Part shown: positions 1 through 9,063 of the stretch, in pieces
How positions within the stretch are numbered: the first letter of the stretch is position 1
Layout of the letters: every line of letters begins with the position of its first letter
From: Ophiothrix spiculata
Lineage: Eukaryota > Echinodermata > Ophiuroidea > Amphilepidida > Ophiotrichidae
NCBI GenBank assembly: GCA_000969725.1
Contig: JXSR01S018221.1
Direction: 5' to 3' (one strand)
Length of the DNA: 20,212 bases
The notes under the pieces: model-generated
What the model was told of the DNA's origin: nothing
The model's input: the letters and a program-made list of their open reading frames with translations, nothing else
Database searches by the model: none
Translations under genes and position numbers: made by a program

Positions 1-224
1 AAATAATGACATTGTGCAGAGCTGGTAGTTTCCATATATCTTTTATATCTTTAACTTTTCCACAGATGTCAAGTTGATAAAGCATTATTGTGTACTGCAT
101 TAGGTGTTGTGCAAATTTCTAGGACCAAGAAGAAGGTATATCTTTAAGTATCAAAAACAAAACATTGTGGTCCACAAGTGTCATATCACGCCTTAGAGTT
201 AATCATGACCCACCTAAGTACAAA
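1..224. other. Unassigned AT-rich non-coding sequence
   Basis: I see no coding frame, RNA gene or repeat boundary here. It leads into the SINE fragment that follows, whose tail may extend into it. Confidence 0.5.
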
Positions 225-336
225 ATTACCTCCTTGGATATTTCTATATATGAAATCCAAATTTCACCCTTGGATTTGAACCCAGAACCTCTCCCCAAAA
301 ATCCAATCCAATGCTCAACAATACCAAGCTAGCAGA
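225..336 (-). mobile_element. tRNA-derived SINE fragment
   Basis: On the minus strand a B-box-like GGGTTCAAATCC (complement of 272-283) follows an A-box-like TAGCTTGGTA (complement of 322-331) at the spacing expected of a tRNA gene promoter. The sequence just downstream, with the motif CCAAGGAGGTAATTTT, resembles the equivalent CCGAGGAGATAAATTTT in the SINE copy at 16861-16974, which suggests one shared family. There is no matching acceptor stem, so this is a SINE head and not a tRNA gene. Its 3' end is not visible. The family is not one I can name. Confidence 0.5.
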
Positions 337-649
337 AAGCATGTATATCTTCTGGATGTGATTCATTTGGATCTACACTATTTTCTTCATTTTGTTCTAC
401 AGGAATATGTTTGATTCTGGTGGTTCTGGGTGGTTGGCATATATATAAGGTTTGTTTACTGACAGCAGGAATAATCATCACAAAGAATCAATATAGACAT
501 ATATCAGTACATCTTGCTAATAAATGATGGTTTATGGACAGATAAGCCCATATGGATATTACATTTTCATAACATGCATCAAGTTCTTTTGTAAAGTACA
601 GCTACCAAATAACAACAAAATTGCTAGATAGATGGAACCTGATTTATTT
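337..649. other. Unassigned AT-rich non-coding sequence
   Basis: No coding frame, RNA gene or repeat unit is recognisable between the SINE fragment and the Penelope-like element. Confidence 0.5.
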
Positions 650-697
650 ATTCCTCAAAAGTTCTTGTGTAAAAAATCCACTTACTATTTTTAGAAG

Positions 698-735
698 TGA
701 CGTTTCACCTCCTAACAGGAGGCTTTCTCAAACTG
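698..735 (-). ncRNA. Hammerhead-ribozyme-like motif, degenerate
   Basis: On the minus strand a perfect 5-bp stem with a 5-nt loop (CCTCC-TGTTA-GGAGG) is followed by TGAAACGTC and preceded by TTTGAGAAAG. The stem followed by GAAAC matches the stem II plus GAAA part of a hammerhead core, and Penelope-like elements are known to carry such motifs. The upstream box should read CTGANGA and here is damaged, so activity is unlikely. It overlaps the last codons and stop of the element's coding end. It may simply be a conserved 3' element hairpin. Confidence 0.35.
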
Positions 736-881
736 TACTGGCAGCCGATGTGATCTTGACAATGTGACCAAATCAGCTGATCATACTTGTGACTTAGTTG
801 GTAGGCCCCCTCGTCTTCGTTCTAATTAGCTTAGCACTGTTCCTATTGTTTCCTGTCCTCCTGATCCAGATTGATTCTCTT
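705..881 (-). pseudogene. Penelope-like element protein, C-terminal end, frameshifted
   Basis: Reading down from 881, one frame gives RESIWIRRTG and the next frame gives NEDEGAYQLSHKYDQLI followed by SLRKPPVRR and a stop at 705-707. This arrangement, an 'I-W-I-R-R' segment, then 'N-x-D-E-G-A-Y-x-L-S-H-x-Y-D', then a basic tail, is characteristic of the region after the GIY-YIG endonuclease domain at the C-terminus of Penelope-like proteins. The reverse transcriptase and the catalytic part of the endonuclease are absent. A +1 shift between the two segments (near 820-830) and in-frame stops show it is dead. The identification rests on motif recognition by eye; a translated search would settle it. 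Confidence 0.7.
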
Positions 882-924
882 GAAAATAGTAAGTGGATTT
901 TTTACACAAGAACTTTTGAGGAAT

Positions 925-1533
925 TTGCAATGTGAAATCCTGATAAACCTCTTCAATGATTTACTGATTTATTTATATTTATATTTATTGTATAAATGTT
1001 AGTAGCCACTTATGTTGTCTTAAAAGTATATTTTTTGTACAATCTGTAGTAAGGCCGTCAGGGACTGAATAATCAGATAATGAGTGTTTGCTTAAATATA
1101 AACAATATCTTCAATTCTTAGATTTGACCAGAATTTTCCATATTGCAAAGAAAATGTCTATCTGTGATACAACTCTAACCCCTTCAGCTTTGTTGATTAG
1201 GTTTTGAGCACTGTTGAAAAGGTTAATGCTAACAGTACATCTGGAATACTGACAAAATAATGTAAATACACACTCACATTGTGTTGATATTCTCCAACAG
1301 TTCATTGACATATTCAAAAACATAGCTGCATTATTTATATTGTTGCTTGATAATGAAATGTTTCAATTCCACTTGTTTGATCTGAGGAAAATTGACACTT
1401 GTAAAGAGATCTATTGAGTCATGAACTTGCTTGCATAATATGAAAGTTTTCAGTTTTCAAAGGAGTTTTCTATACTAGAACAGAAAATGCTTGCTTCCAC
1501 TCTAGTTGATCCCAACAAAATGTTGTCTGTTTG
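925..1533. other. Unassigned AT-rich non-coding sequence
   Basis: A 70-codon minus-strand frame at 1111-1323 is rich in Ile, Asn, Phe and Ser and matches no domain I know. I regard it as chance. No repeat or RNA gene is recognised. Confidence 0.5.
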
Positions 1534-1767
1534 GGTTAGGCTATACACAGCCTCCACTCAAATTTTTCTTCACCAAACATTTGGTCATGACGTCAAACTG
1601 ACAAGCGACTCCAAATAAAATCAACACCAAGTTAAGAACACATTAACTTTGAGCTACATTGCACATGTATTGATTTGAATACTTTTAATTTGATCACATT
1701 TATTTAGTGACGACAAACAAATGTTTGGTAGCAAAAAAAATGTGTGGAGGCCAAGTATAGCCTAACC
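1534..1767. mobile_element. Small TIR element (MITE-like)
   Basis: The ends GGTTAGGCTATAC (1534-1546) and the complementary GTATAGCCTAACC (1755-1767) face each other. The inverted match continues imperfectly inward through GCCTCCAC and ACCAAACATTTG, about 50 bp on each arm. The 234-bp length and lack of coding capacity fit a miniature inverted-repeat element. I could not see a convincing target duplication, so the superfamily is unassigned. Confidence 0.6.
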
Positions 1768-2123
1768 AATACTGACACATATGCATGCCCATCCAACCGT
1801 TAGGCAATTAAGGAAAGTATTTGCTTACGTACATACTCTATTCTTTACTTTAACAGTTGCTAACCATTAAATTTAAATTATTTAAAAGCTTTGAGTTTTG
1901 AATAAACCTTGTGTTTTGGACACTTTACAACAACCTGCAACATGTACCTCTTTCATTAAAAGGCCATGTTTAGAGTTTATATTCTATACCTGTTTTCATT
2001 CAAAAATATTTGTCATTCAATTCCATTTCACATATTTTGATATTATAATGACAATTTCACGACATAGATGATTTCATGGTAAAATATATGATGCAGTTGA
2101 AAATAAAAAGCTATTTTGTACAA
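1768..2123. other. Unassigned AT-rich non-coding sequence
   Basis: No gene, RNA or repeat border is visible before the tandem array. Confidence 0.5.
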
Positions 2124-2924
2124 TATTGATTTTGCATCATCAAATCTTTATTCTAATCCATAAGAGTATTGGTATAGAGTTGTAAATAATTCAAACACAG
2201 ATTATTGTTGCATTGCATATTTGATGTGCCACAAAACCGCCTTAAGAGGTGCAATAACTCTGTCAAGATTCGTTAGAAATGAGACATAGAATGTAAGTCA
2301 TATGTGTGCTTTTGAGATCTTTTTTCACATAATTTTTTTTGCTTGTCAGTTTCCAAATGCTACAGTGAAAAATCTAGGTGTTTCTATAGAGTACTGTAAA
2401 CGCCAATATTTTCGCGCACAGCCAATTTTTGACCATTTCGCACGTTTTTATTTTCGTGCATGTGAACATTGGTCGAGTATGGAATGTCTTTTGTAACAAA
2501 ATACACAGTTATTTTCGTGGTGCATTTATTTTCGCGCTGAATCAATTTTGCGCGAAAAGTGCAAAAATAAATAAAAAGTCTTGCACCCCACTGCATGTTT
2601 TGTTCCTCGTTTAAAATGTTCAAGTCTTTATAAATAAATAATATAATACTGAAGACATCCTGTGTCAATATAAACAAAGGTGTATCACTTAAGTGTCATC
2701 AATGACAAAGTGCCTACTTTATTTGAACCTATATTACAAAACCAATTAGGCTTTCACATCAGATTGCTTACTTCTACCTACAGCATATTGAGTGATACAG
2801 AAATTGCTCATGATATCAATAAATTGATGGCATGCTTTTGAGATTGGATATGATTGAGCACTTGAAGCAAATCATATTTCACAAAATGGGTGTACTAAGT
2901 AAGCTGTTTATTGAAATCTAAAAA
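2124..2924. repeat. Tandem array copy 1 (diverged, interrupted)
   Basis: This is the first unit of a three-copy array. It matches the next unit from TATTGATTTT onward, but the first 270 bp are clearly more diverged than the same part of copies 2 and 3. The second half, from about 2600, is almost identical to the other copies. Where copies 2 and 3 have about 80 bp of unit sequence, this copy has about 200 bp of unrelated sequence. The mixed divergence suggests homogenisation of only the second half by unequal exchange or gene conversion. Confidence 0.8.
2392..2592. mobile_element. Insertion in copy 1 with repeated TTTTCGCG motifs
   Basis: The stretch begins TACTGTAAACGCCAATATTTTCGCG and holds repeated TTTTCG/CGCGAAA words on both strands. 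It is absent from the other two array copies, so it is an insertion or replacement. Elements starting TACTGTAAA with CG-containing 'attttcgcg' words are common in invertebrate genomes, and this is probably one. The right border is fuzzy and no matching TTTACAGTA end is visible. Confidence 0.5.
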
Positions 2925-3590
2925 TACTGATTTTGTATAATCAAATCTTCGTTCTAATCCATATAGTGTAGAGGTGTAAATATTTTAAACACACATAATT
3001 GTTGCATTCCATATTGGATGTGCCACAAAACTACACCTAAAAGAGGTGCATCCATTAACTCTTGTCAATATTTTGGAGAAATTGAGACGTAGAAAAAAAA
3101 AATCACCTGTGTGCTTTTTAGACCTTTTTTCACATTTTTTTTGGCTTGTCAGTTTTCTAAAGCTACATTGAAAAAAAAATGGGGGCTACCTTTGAGTTCC
3201 ATGTCGGACACCAAAAAAGTTCTCACATCCCCAATATTGAAACTCTAGCTACACTAATGCCTGTTTTGTTACTCATTTAAAATGTTCAAGTCTTTATAAA
3301 TACATAATATATTACTGAAGACATCCTGTGTCAATATAAACAAAGGTGTATCACTTAAGTGTCATCAATGACAAAGTGCCTACTTTATTTGAACCTATAT
3401 TACAAAACCAATTAGGCTTTCACATCAGATTGCTTACTTCTACCTACAGCATATTGAGTGATACAGAAATTGCTCATGATATCAATAAATTGATGGCATG
3501 CTTTTGAGATTGGATATGATTGAGCACTTGAAGCAAATCATATTTCACAAAATGGGTGTACTAAGAAAGCTGTTTATTGAAATCTAAAAA
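2925..3590. repeat. Tandem array copy 2 (666 bp)
   Basis: The unit starts at TACTGATTTTGTATAATC and runs to the same word at 3591. It matches copy 3 almost base for base over its length. The main difference is about 17 extra bases after GACGTAGAA (near 3090-3108). No coding frame is conserved between copies, so the unit is non-coding. Confidence 0.9.
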
Positions 3591-4240
3591 TACTGATTTT
3601 GTATAATCAAATCTTCGTTCTAATCCATATAGTGTAGAGGTGTAAATATTTTAAACACACATAATTGTTGCATTCCATATTGGATGTGCCACAAAACTAC
3701 ACCTAAAAGAGGTGCATCCAATAACTCTTGTCAAGATTTTGGAGAAATTGAGACGTAGAATGCTTTTTAGACCTTTTTTCACATTTTTTTTGGCTTGTCA
3801 GTTTTCAAAAGCTACATTGAAAAAAACATTGGGTCTACCTTTGAGTTCCATGTCGGACACCAAAAAAGTTCTCACATCCCCAATATTGAAACTCTAGCTA
3901 CACTACTGCCTGTTTTGTTCCTGGTTTAAAATGTTCAAGTCTTTATAAATACATAATATAATACTTAAGACATCCTGTGTCAATATAAACAAAGGTGTAT
4001 CACTAAAGTGTCATCAATGACAAAGTGCCTACTTTATTTTAACCTATATTACAAAACCAATTAGGCTTTCACATCAGATTGCTTACTTCTACCTACAGCA
4101 TAGTGAGTGATACAGAAATTGCTCATGATATCAATAAATTGATGGCATGCTTTTGAGATTGGATATGATTGAGCACTTGAAGCTAATCATATTTCACAAA
4201 ATGGGTGTACTAAGTAAGCTGTTTATTGAAATCTAAAAAT
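3591..4240. repeat. Tandem array copy 3 (about 650 bp)
   Basis: Starts at TACTGATTTTGTATAATC and ends at ATCTAAAAAT, after which the sequence leaves the repeat. Landmarks such as AATGTTCAAG occur at 2615, 3281 and 3930, giving periods of 666 and 649 bp. The near identity with copy 2 indicates a recent duplication. Confidence 0.9.
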
Positions 4241-4469
4241 AGCAATACAATGCGATAGATATTGTTAATACACTGTTTGTTTAGAGTATGAAGCACTATG
4301 CATATGAAAAATGGGAAAATACGCTCATCTTTTTCTGAATTTTGGAAGATAATTTAACTAAAAAATTCAGCAAAGTTATCAAATCCAGTATACTAATTGA
4401 TTGGCTTGAAATAGCAATATATCCCTCGTGAAAATCCATGAGATGGCTATGTATGCTTGTCATGTATGT
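4241..4469. other. Unassigned sequence between array and decayed copy
   Basis: AT-rich non-coding sequence without a recognised repeat. Confidence 0.4.
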
Positions 4470-4600
4470 ATTTGTTGGATGTGAGTTACAGAAGTCCTAA
4501 TTAGTGCATCCATTAACAAGATCTAGCCAAGATCCAGGAGAAATCAACTTTTGAAGATAATTCACACCAGTGCAATCCAAAAGATCAATAGAAAAGACTT
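4470..4600. repeat. Decayed fragment of the array unit
   Basis: TTGGATGTG, then GTGCATCCATTAAC, GGAGAAAT and CAC-CAGTGCAAT follow in the same order and spacing as TTGGATGTG, GTGCATCCATTAAC, GGAGAAAT and CACCTGTGTGCTT in copy 2. This suggests the unit was repeated here before the recent duplications. Confidence 0.5.
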
Positions 4601-5239
4601 GAGGAAGATTTCAAAATTAGAAATCAGAGTCAGTGTAGTCAAAATGAATGTAATAATAGAAGTGCTATTTGGGAAGGCAATGCAAATGAAAAATCAAAAA
4701 TGAGGCCAATTCCATCTCTGACCATAGATCCTGAACTTCCAGGATCTATGCTCTGACCCAGTGGAGGTGTACTTACACTCTGGTTTGTGGGGCCTTAAGA
4801 CACCCTTTTCACGCTTGCTCAGCAGTTTCTGAAGAACCCTTTTTTAACAAAAACTATGGTATACAAACATTTTACAGAAATTGTCAGAACTAAATTTTAT
4901 GAAAAATTTCCATTTCAAGTCTCAAATTTGACCAAAATTCAGTTCTTTAAGCACTTTTTTTCCAACCGTTTAGTTAAGCCATATTTTTCAAAAAAATTAG
5001 TTCTTAAAGCCACTATTATTGGTGCATACATTCTTTATTCTTTATCCCCCTCCTTTTTTTTAAATTTGGGCTGCACATCTTACCAAAATGAGATTTGAGG
5101 ATCCTCTCCCTGGATCTCTGATAGCTTATGTACTGAAAAAAGCAACATTATGAAATGAAACTAGTGGAATCTTTTTTCTGTCTTGAATGACTTTTTACCT
5201 CAGTATCCTTAACAATCCAAGTTCTTACATATATACAAT
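4601..5239. other. Unassigned non-coding sequence with one perfect hairpin
   Basis: At 4723-4750 CATAGATCCTG and CAGGATCTATG form a perfect 11-bp stem around a 6-nt loop. The 80-codon plus-strand frame at 4856-5098 is rich in Phe, Lys and Ser and resembles no family I know. I treat it as chance. Confidence 0.5.
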
Positions 5240-5241
5240 TA

Positions 5242-6309
5242 CAGGGTGTCCCAATAAACATTGTGCACGGGAATAGAGCTGAATATCTCAACGGATTTTC
5301 AGACAAGCTTCTCAAAATTATTATCACTTTAAAGTTCATGCCTTTGCTCATCGTTGTTGAAAATTTCAAGAAAATCCATCGATGCAAACCAGAGATATCG
5401 TTGATTTTATCAACATGTGTCATTTTCCTTCTGCACAAGGATAATCCTCATGATTAAGCATTAAACAAGTAATGTTAAATTGATGTACAAATCATTGACG
5501 CTTAATTAATTGACAATGAAGTACAAGGCTTATGACGACAAGGTCAAGTACGAGCCATGTGACGACGAAGAGGAATGTTGTGACGTTGACATGGAAAGTA
5601 GGGAAGGAAGAAAGTGTATCAACCAGCAAAGGGAGACAGGTTGAAGGACATACAGGTTACTAATGTCCAGAAAGGACTTAAATTATACACATGAAGAACG
5701 ATACACTTATATAACAGGCTACAGTTATCGAAAGAGATTGAAAACAATATTGGCTATAGGCTACCAAACGCAAAATATCATGTCATCAATTGATACACAT
5801 AAAAGCATTTTATAGTTTGGAAGCAATGTGGGTAACCAAAGACATCTTGTTGAAAGACTTCTGGTGTTTGTGTAATTTTTACGCAAGTTTCTTATTTTAT
5901 TTCTTTTACAATGAAACTAGAGTCGTTACGTGTGATGTGAAACAAGATAAGTTTCTGTTCAATTGTTTTTTGCTGAATTTTTATGACAGAAATGCCATTT
6001 ATTTCGTAGAAACAGCAAAAAAGAAGAAAACAAACACAGATGTCATTGCTTGTAAAGTATGAATAGAGCCTGTCGAAGTTCTTTATTAACATTCTTAACT
6101 GCAGCATTTCCCATTGTGCAGAAGTAAAATGATACAAGCTGACAAAATCAATCATATCTCTAGTTTGCATCGATGGATTTTCTTGAATTTTTTACCAATG
6201 ATAGACAAAGGAATATTCTTAAAGTGACATAAGTTTTAGGGAGCTAGTCTGGCAAACCTCTGAGAAAACTAGCTTTATTCCCATGCACAATGTTTATTGG
6301 GACACCCTG
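5242..6309. mobile_element. 1,068-bp long-TIR (foldback) element with TA target site
   Basis: The ends are CAGGGTGTCCCAATAAACAT (from 5242) and its complement (to 6309). Each is flanked by TA (5240-5241 and 6310-6311), as expected of Tc1/mariner-type insertion. The inverted match continues imperfectly for about 200 bp on each side, to about 5442 and 6111, including AATCCATCGATGCAAAC. The central 670 bp has no recognisable transposase, so it is a non-autonomous element. ORFs over the two arms are mirror images of the same repeat and not genes. The long arms would give double-stranded RNA if transcribed through. Confidence 0.8.
5516..5644 (+). other. Possible small acidic ORF inside the foldback element
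   Basis: A 42-codon frame starts with ATG and ends with TGA. It is rich in Asp, Glu, Lys and Cys (for example KVKYEPCDDEEECCDVD). Its base composition is less AT-rich and more purine-rich than the surroundings, which is unusual in this window. I do not recognise it. It could be a captured exon piece or a decayed part of the element's original gene. No ribosome or splice evidence supports expression. Confidence 0.2.
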
Positions 6310-6311
6310 TA

Positions 6312-6760
6312 CCTATGCTCATTAGAGTAGATAGTTCAACAGGCGGCAATATAAACATACCTGACACATAGCATATTTATCTAGAGACCAGTATCAAACA
6401 AAACATTATGATTTTATCACATTCAATCATATTGTCTTGTCCTACCACCCCAACCTCCTCCACCCCAATTAGCAAACATGCCAAACCAAACTGTTGATCA
6501 AAGAGTTTCAAACACCATTTCTTTTTCAAAAAACTTGAAACTGATGTGAATCCCAAACCATGCAGGTATGATTATACACCCCCATGGCACATAGCTTATT
6601 TATCTAAGTTCAATATCCTAAACAGTGTAGATGATGTATTACCATGTTACATTGTCTCATCTCACCTTTACATTCCAAATGTGGAAAAGATCACAGGGTT
6701 TGAACCTATGTGCCTCATTAACGAAATCATTCCCCTTAAGATACTTATAATATGAACTAG
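6312..6760. repeat. Non-coding region with a diverged direct repeat
   Basis: Two segments of about 85 bp, near 6357 and 6583, share ACACATAGC-TATTTATCTA and ACATT-CAATCATATTGTCT-like words in the same order, so they look like an old duplication. A tRNA B-box-like GGTTCAAACCC (complement of 6696-6706) stands alone without a credible A box, so I do not call a SINE. Confidence 0.35.
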
Positions 6761-7630
6761 TTCGTGATAAGTATAAGCTCCAATGACAAAGAGATGCCAA
6801 CAAACACCTATCTTAAGTACACTGCTAGTATCATGTATTGCTTATTTAGGAAAATATTTTAAAAACATTGCATATACATACTTAACATCTTCTAATTTTG
6901 GGTGTATTCTAGATTCTGTAAAAAGTTATGAAATGGGCACAAGAGAAATGATCTTCTCCCTGTGAGTTATTCCATTTGATATTTGACTGTTTATCAAGCT
7001 GGGTTGTTCAGAGAGGCAATTTGCTATTCGACAAAGAGCTTAAAGTATAATTACAGCTCATATAAATGACTGAACATGGAAACCCAATACTGAATAAATA
7101 ACTTTGTGGAAAAAAATGGAAAATTGTGAAAAAGCTACTAAATGGAAAAGAAACATGGTCACTCTCCGAAATAATGACAAATTTAACACATTGAATATGA
7201 CTTATCATGATTTTTTTGGTAAAAAATCTAGGCAAAAATAACACTGTTTCCCTCATTATAATATCTTTGGAATAATGCAACACAAATAGAGGACATAACC
7301 AGCATAGATATGAGATTGGGAAATTAAGCTCAGAAATACTACCTTCAAAACATACGAGAAGGAAGAAACACATCTCATATTACCATCTAACAAAAATCAC
7401 CTCCACATTGGCAAGTTGTTTCTTTTCAACTTCTTATAAAAATCTTTCATCATATTACCTAAGTAAAACCTAAGTTTTGTATGCACATGAGATGGGCAAA
7501 ACCTAGCTGCGATATGAAATCTGCCACAGTTCTGTCTTGTCACCTTGATATCTTACTTGGCAGGCAGACAGAATATGTCACAGATTCACCATCGGGCTCA
7601 AAGTAAAACCAACTTAATTGGATGTGATCC
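6761..7630. other. Unassigned AT-rich non-coding sequence
   Basis: The 121-codon minus-strand frame at 7008-7373 is rich in Phe, Ser and Leu and carries no motif I recognise. Its length is expected by chance in such sequence. No RNA or repeat border is visible. Confidence 0.5.
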
Positions 7631-7661
7631 AAATCCCAATAGCAAAATAAGGTCTACAAGG

Positions 7662-8716
7662 GCTGTTCAAAAAGTTCATGGTCTATGATAGAAGGAGAAA
7701 AGCTAAACAGTTTTTATCAATATATCATGTAGTTCAATGTAAAATCAATACAAAATACCCATCACCAGGTCTGCATCGATCTCTTCCACAGCTACTTTCT
7801 CCCCGTCATGTTTTAAATCAGTGGGCAATTATCATGCTATACTTTCTAAAGTGTGACTCCTTGTCTTTGTGGAGCTTGAGGGTATTGAGCCTAGAAGTGG
7901 GAAATATAGATGACTTCATACCTGTGAATGAAATTTTGCAATTCTCAGCAACCTCTGACTGGGTAATCTTAATTCTATGTGTAATAAAAACAAGAGATAT
8001 TTACTTGAAACTTCCGTACATTCTTCAATAAAGTTAAACTTTTTAAGGCTACATGACATTGACTGTTCAGAAAAATTTGTCATAATTGCTTTTTTACCAT
8101 GAAAGAGAAATAGATTCTGCTACATTTGTGGGGATTCAACCAAGGCCTCTGGTTAGTCAGCAACATGGGAACTTCTACTGAGCCATCCAGGCAGCCTTGA
8201 AATAGTGAAGTGAAATATAAAACATAAACTTTACAAATCTGTATTTTTCTTTTGTTTACATAAAAATTTCAATTTTTTGCTTTGAAAAAATGCTCCTATA
8301 ATACAAATGCTCATATTAGATGGATACAATGGAATGTAGATATTCAAACAGGCAATATGGAACTCAAACAGGGAGATCAGCTTCATAATGCTCAGCCATT
8401 TTTGACAGGCAAAACACCATGAGTTTCTTGCATAATCGTTCAAAATCAACACCACATATTTATACAATGTTAGTTGTAGTTCAATAAGAAACATCAAGCC
8501 TCCAAACAGTCAAAACATTAACAAAATCAGATTGTTTGAACATTATAAAATTATGGGGATTCAGCGAAAAAAGCATCAACTTTTGTTAGTGAGCAAAAAT
8601 GCAGTAAACATGAAAACGTCTGAAAAAGGACCGTCTCCTTAATACAAACTGTAGCTTATCACCTCCTTCCGCAGGCCATGAACTTATTAAACACCCCTCA
8701 TCTATGTGCAATATAA
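7662..8716. mobile_element. Degenerate TIR element, possibly mariner-like
   Basis: The left end GGGCTGTTCAAAAAGTTCATGG and the complement of the right end, GGGGTGTTTAATAAGTTCATGG, agree at 19 of 22 positions. A looser match follows (GAAGGAG, then AAGCTA). Ends with GGTGTT-AAAAGTTC-TGG are typical of mariner-type elements. A TA lies just outside each end, but at slightly different distances. The 117-codon plus-strand frame at 7678-8031 lies inside and matches no transposase I know. A direct repeat flanks it (CCCAATAGCAAAATAAGGTCTAC at 7636 and CCCAACAGCAAAACAGGTCTAC at 8738). Confidence 0.45.
8128..8192 (-). mobile_element. tRNA-derived SINE head nested in the TIR element
   Basis: The minus strand reads GCCTGGATGGCTCAGTAGAAG, then an anticodon-arm-like stretch TTGCTGACTAACCAGAGG, then GGTTGAATCCCC. 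The A box (complement of 8172-8185) and B box (complement of 8132-8141) are both close to tRNA consensus and correctly spaced. The 3' side does not pair with GCCTGGA, so it is not a functional tRNA gene. It differs from the other SINE heads in this window. Confidence 0.65.
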
Positions 8717-9063
8717 GGATATACAATGAACTGAAATCCCAACAGCAAAACAGGTCTACTTGGTATCTATATGCAATGTGATGATACATAGTAGATTATC
8801 AGGTCTGTGTCTCCCTTGTATGCCTGGTATGATGATGCATAATAAATGAGGGTGATTTTGTAATGAAAACGATTGGATTAGCTGTCTGATAGTAAAGACG
8901 ATGTGATTGAACATGTTTACAGTAACTGACAAGCTTATAATCCATGGAAAGCAGTCCAGAATAAACTACTTCGCATACACCCACCCAGTACTGCACCCAC
9001 TTTAAAGTGTTAGCTCTCCTTATAAAAAAATAATGGTACTATTGTCAAACTAGAATGCTTACA
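8717..9063. other. Unassigned non-coding sequence
   Basis: Apart from the right-hand direct repeat near 8736-8758 and a second ATCTAT-TGCAAT word, no structure or gene is recognised. Confidence 0.4.

Larger units (their letters stand above)
650..924 (-). mobile_element. 5'-truncated Penelope-like element with inverted tail
   Basis: The segment is bounded by a perfect 42-bp inverted repeat (650-691 and 883-924). Read on the minus strand, the inside holds the C-terminal coding end of a Penelope-like retroelement, then its stop, then a short non-coding tail that forms the left arm. The right arm is therefore an inverted copy of the tail joined exactly where the coding homology begins (882/883). 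Penelope-like elements are known for 5' truncation and for terminal repeats in either orientation, so the structure fits the family. No clear target duplication is visible at the edges. Confidence 0.7.

Noticed and set aside
1111..1323. 70-codon minus-strand ORF as a possible gene
   Set aside because: Ordinary length for AT-rich DNA, no recognised domain, no supporting signals.
2429..2677. Overlapping ORFs on both strands near 2300-2680
   Set aside because: They run through the inserted TTTTCGCG repeat in array copy 1 and are not conserved in copies 2 and 3.
2124..4240. CRISPR-like or centromeric array
   Set aside because: Unit length, copy number and lack of spacers exclude CRISPR; three copies are too few to claim a satellite centromere.
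5892..6170. Minus-strand ORF over the right arm of the foldback element
   Set aside because: It overlaps the inverted repeat, has no recognisable motif and is not preserved on the opposite arm.
6690..6760. Another tRNA-derived SINE
   Set aside because: Only a B-box-like word is present; the expected A box is not convincing.
7008..7373. 121-codon minus-strand ORF, the longest in the window
   Set aside because: Its Phe/Ser/Leu-rich content is what AT-rich non-coding DNA yields, and no motif or splice context supports it.
7678..8031. 117-codon plus-strand ORF as a transposase
   Set aside because: It lies within a TIR element but shows no catalytic triad pattern or DNA-binding motif of mariner or other transposases that I can see.
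8128..8192. A functional tRNA gene
   Set aside because: A and B boxes are good, but the acceptor stem does not pair and the 3' side is unrelated, so it is a SINE head.
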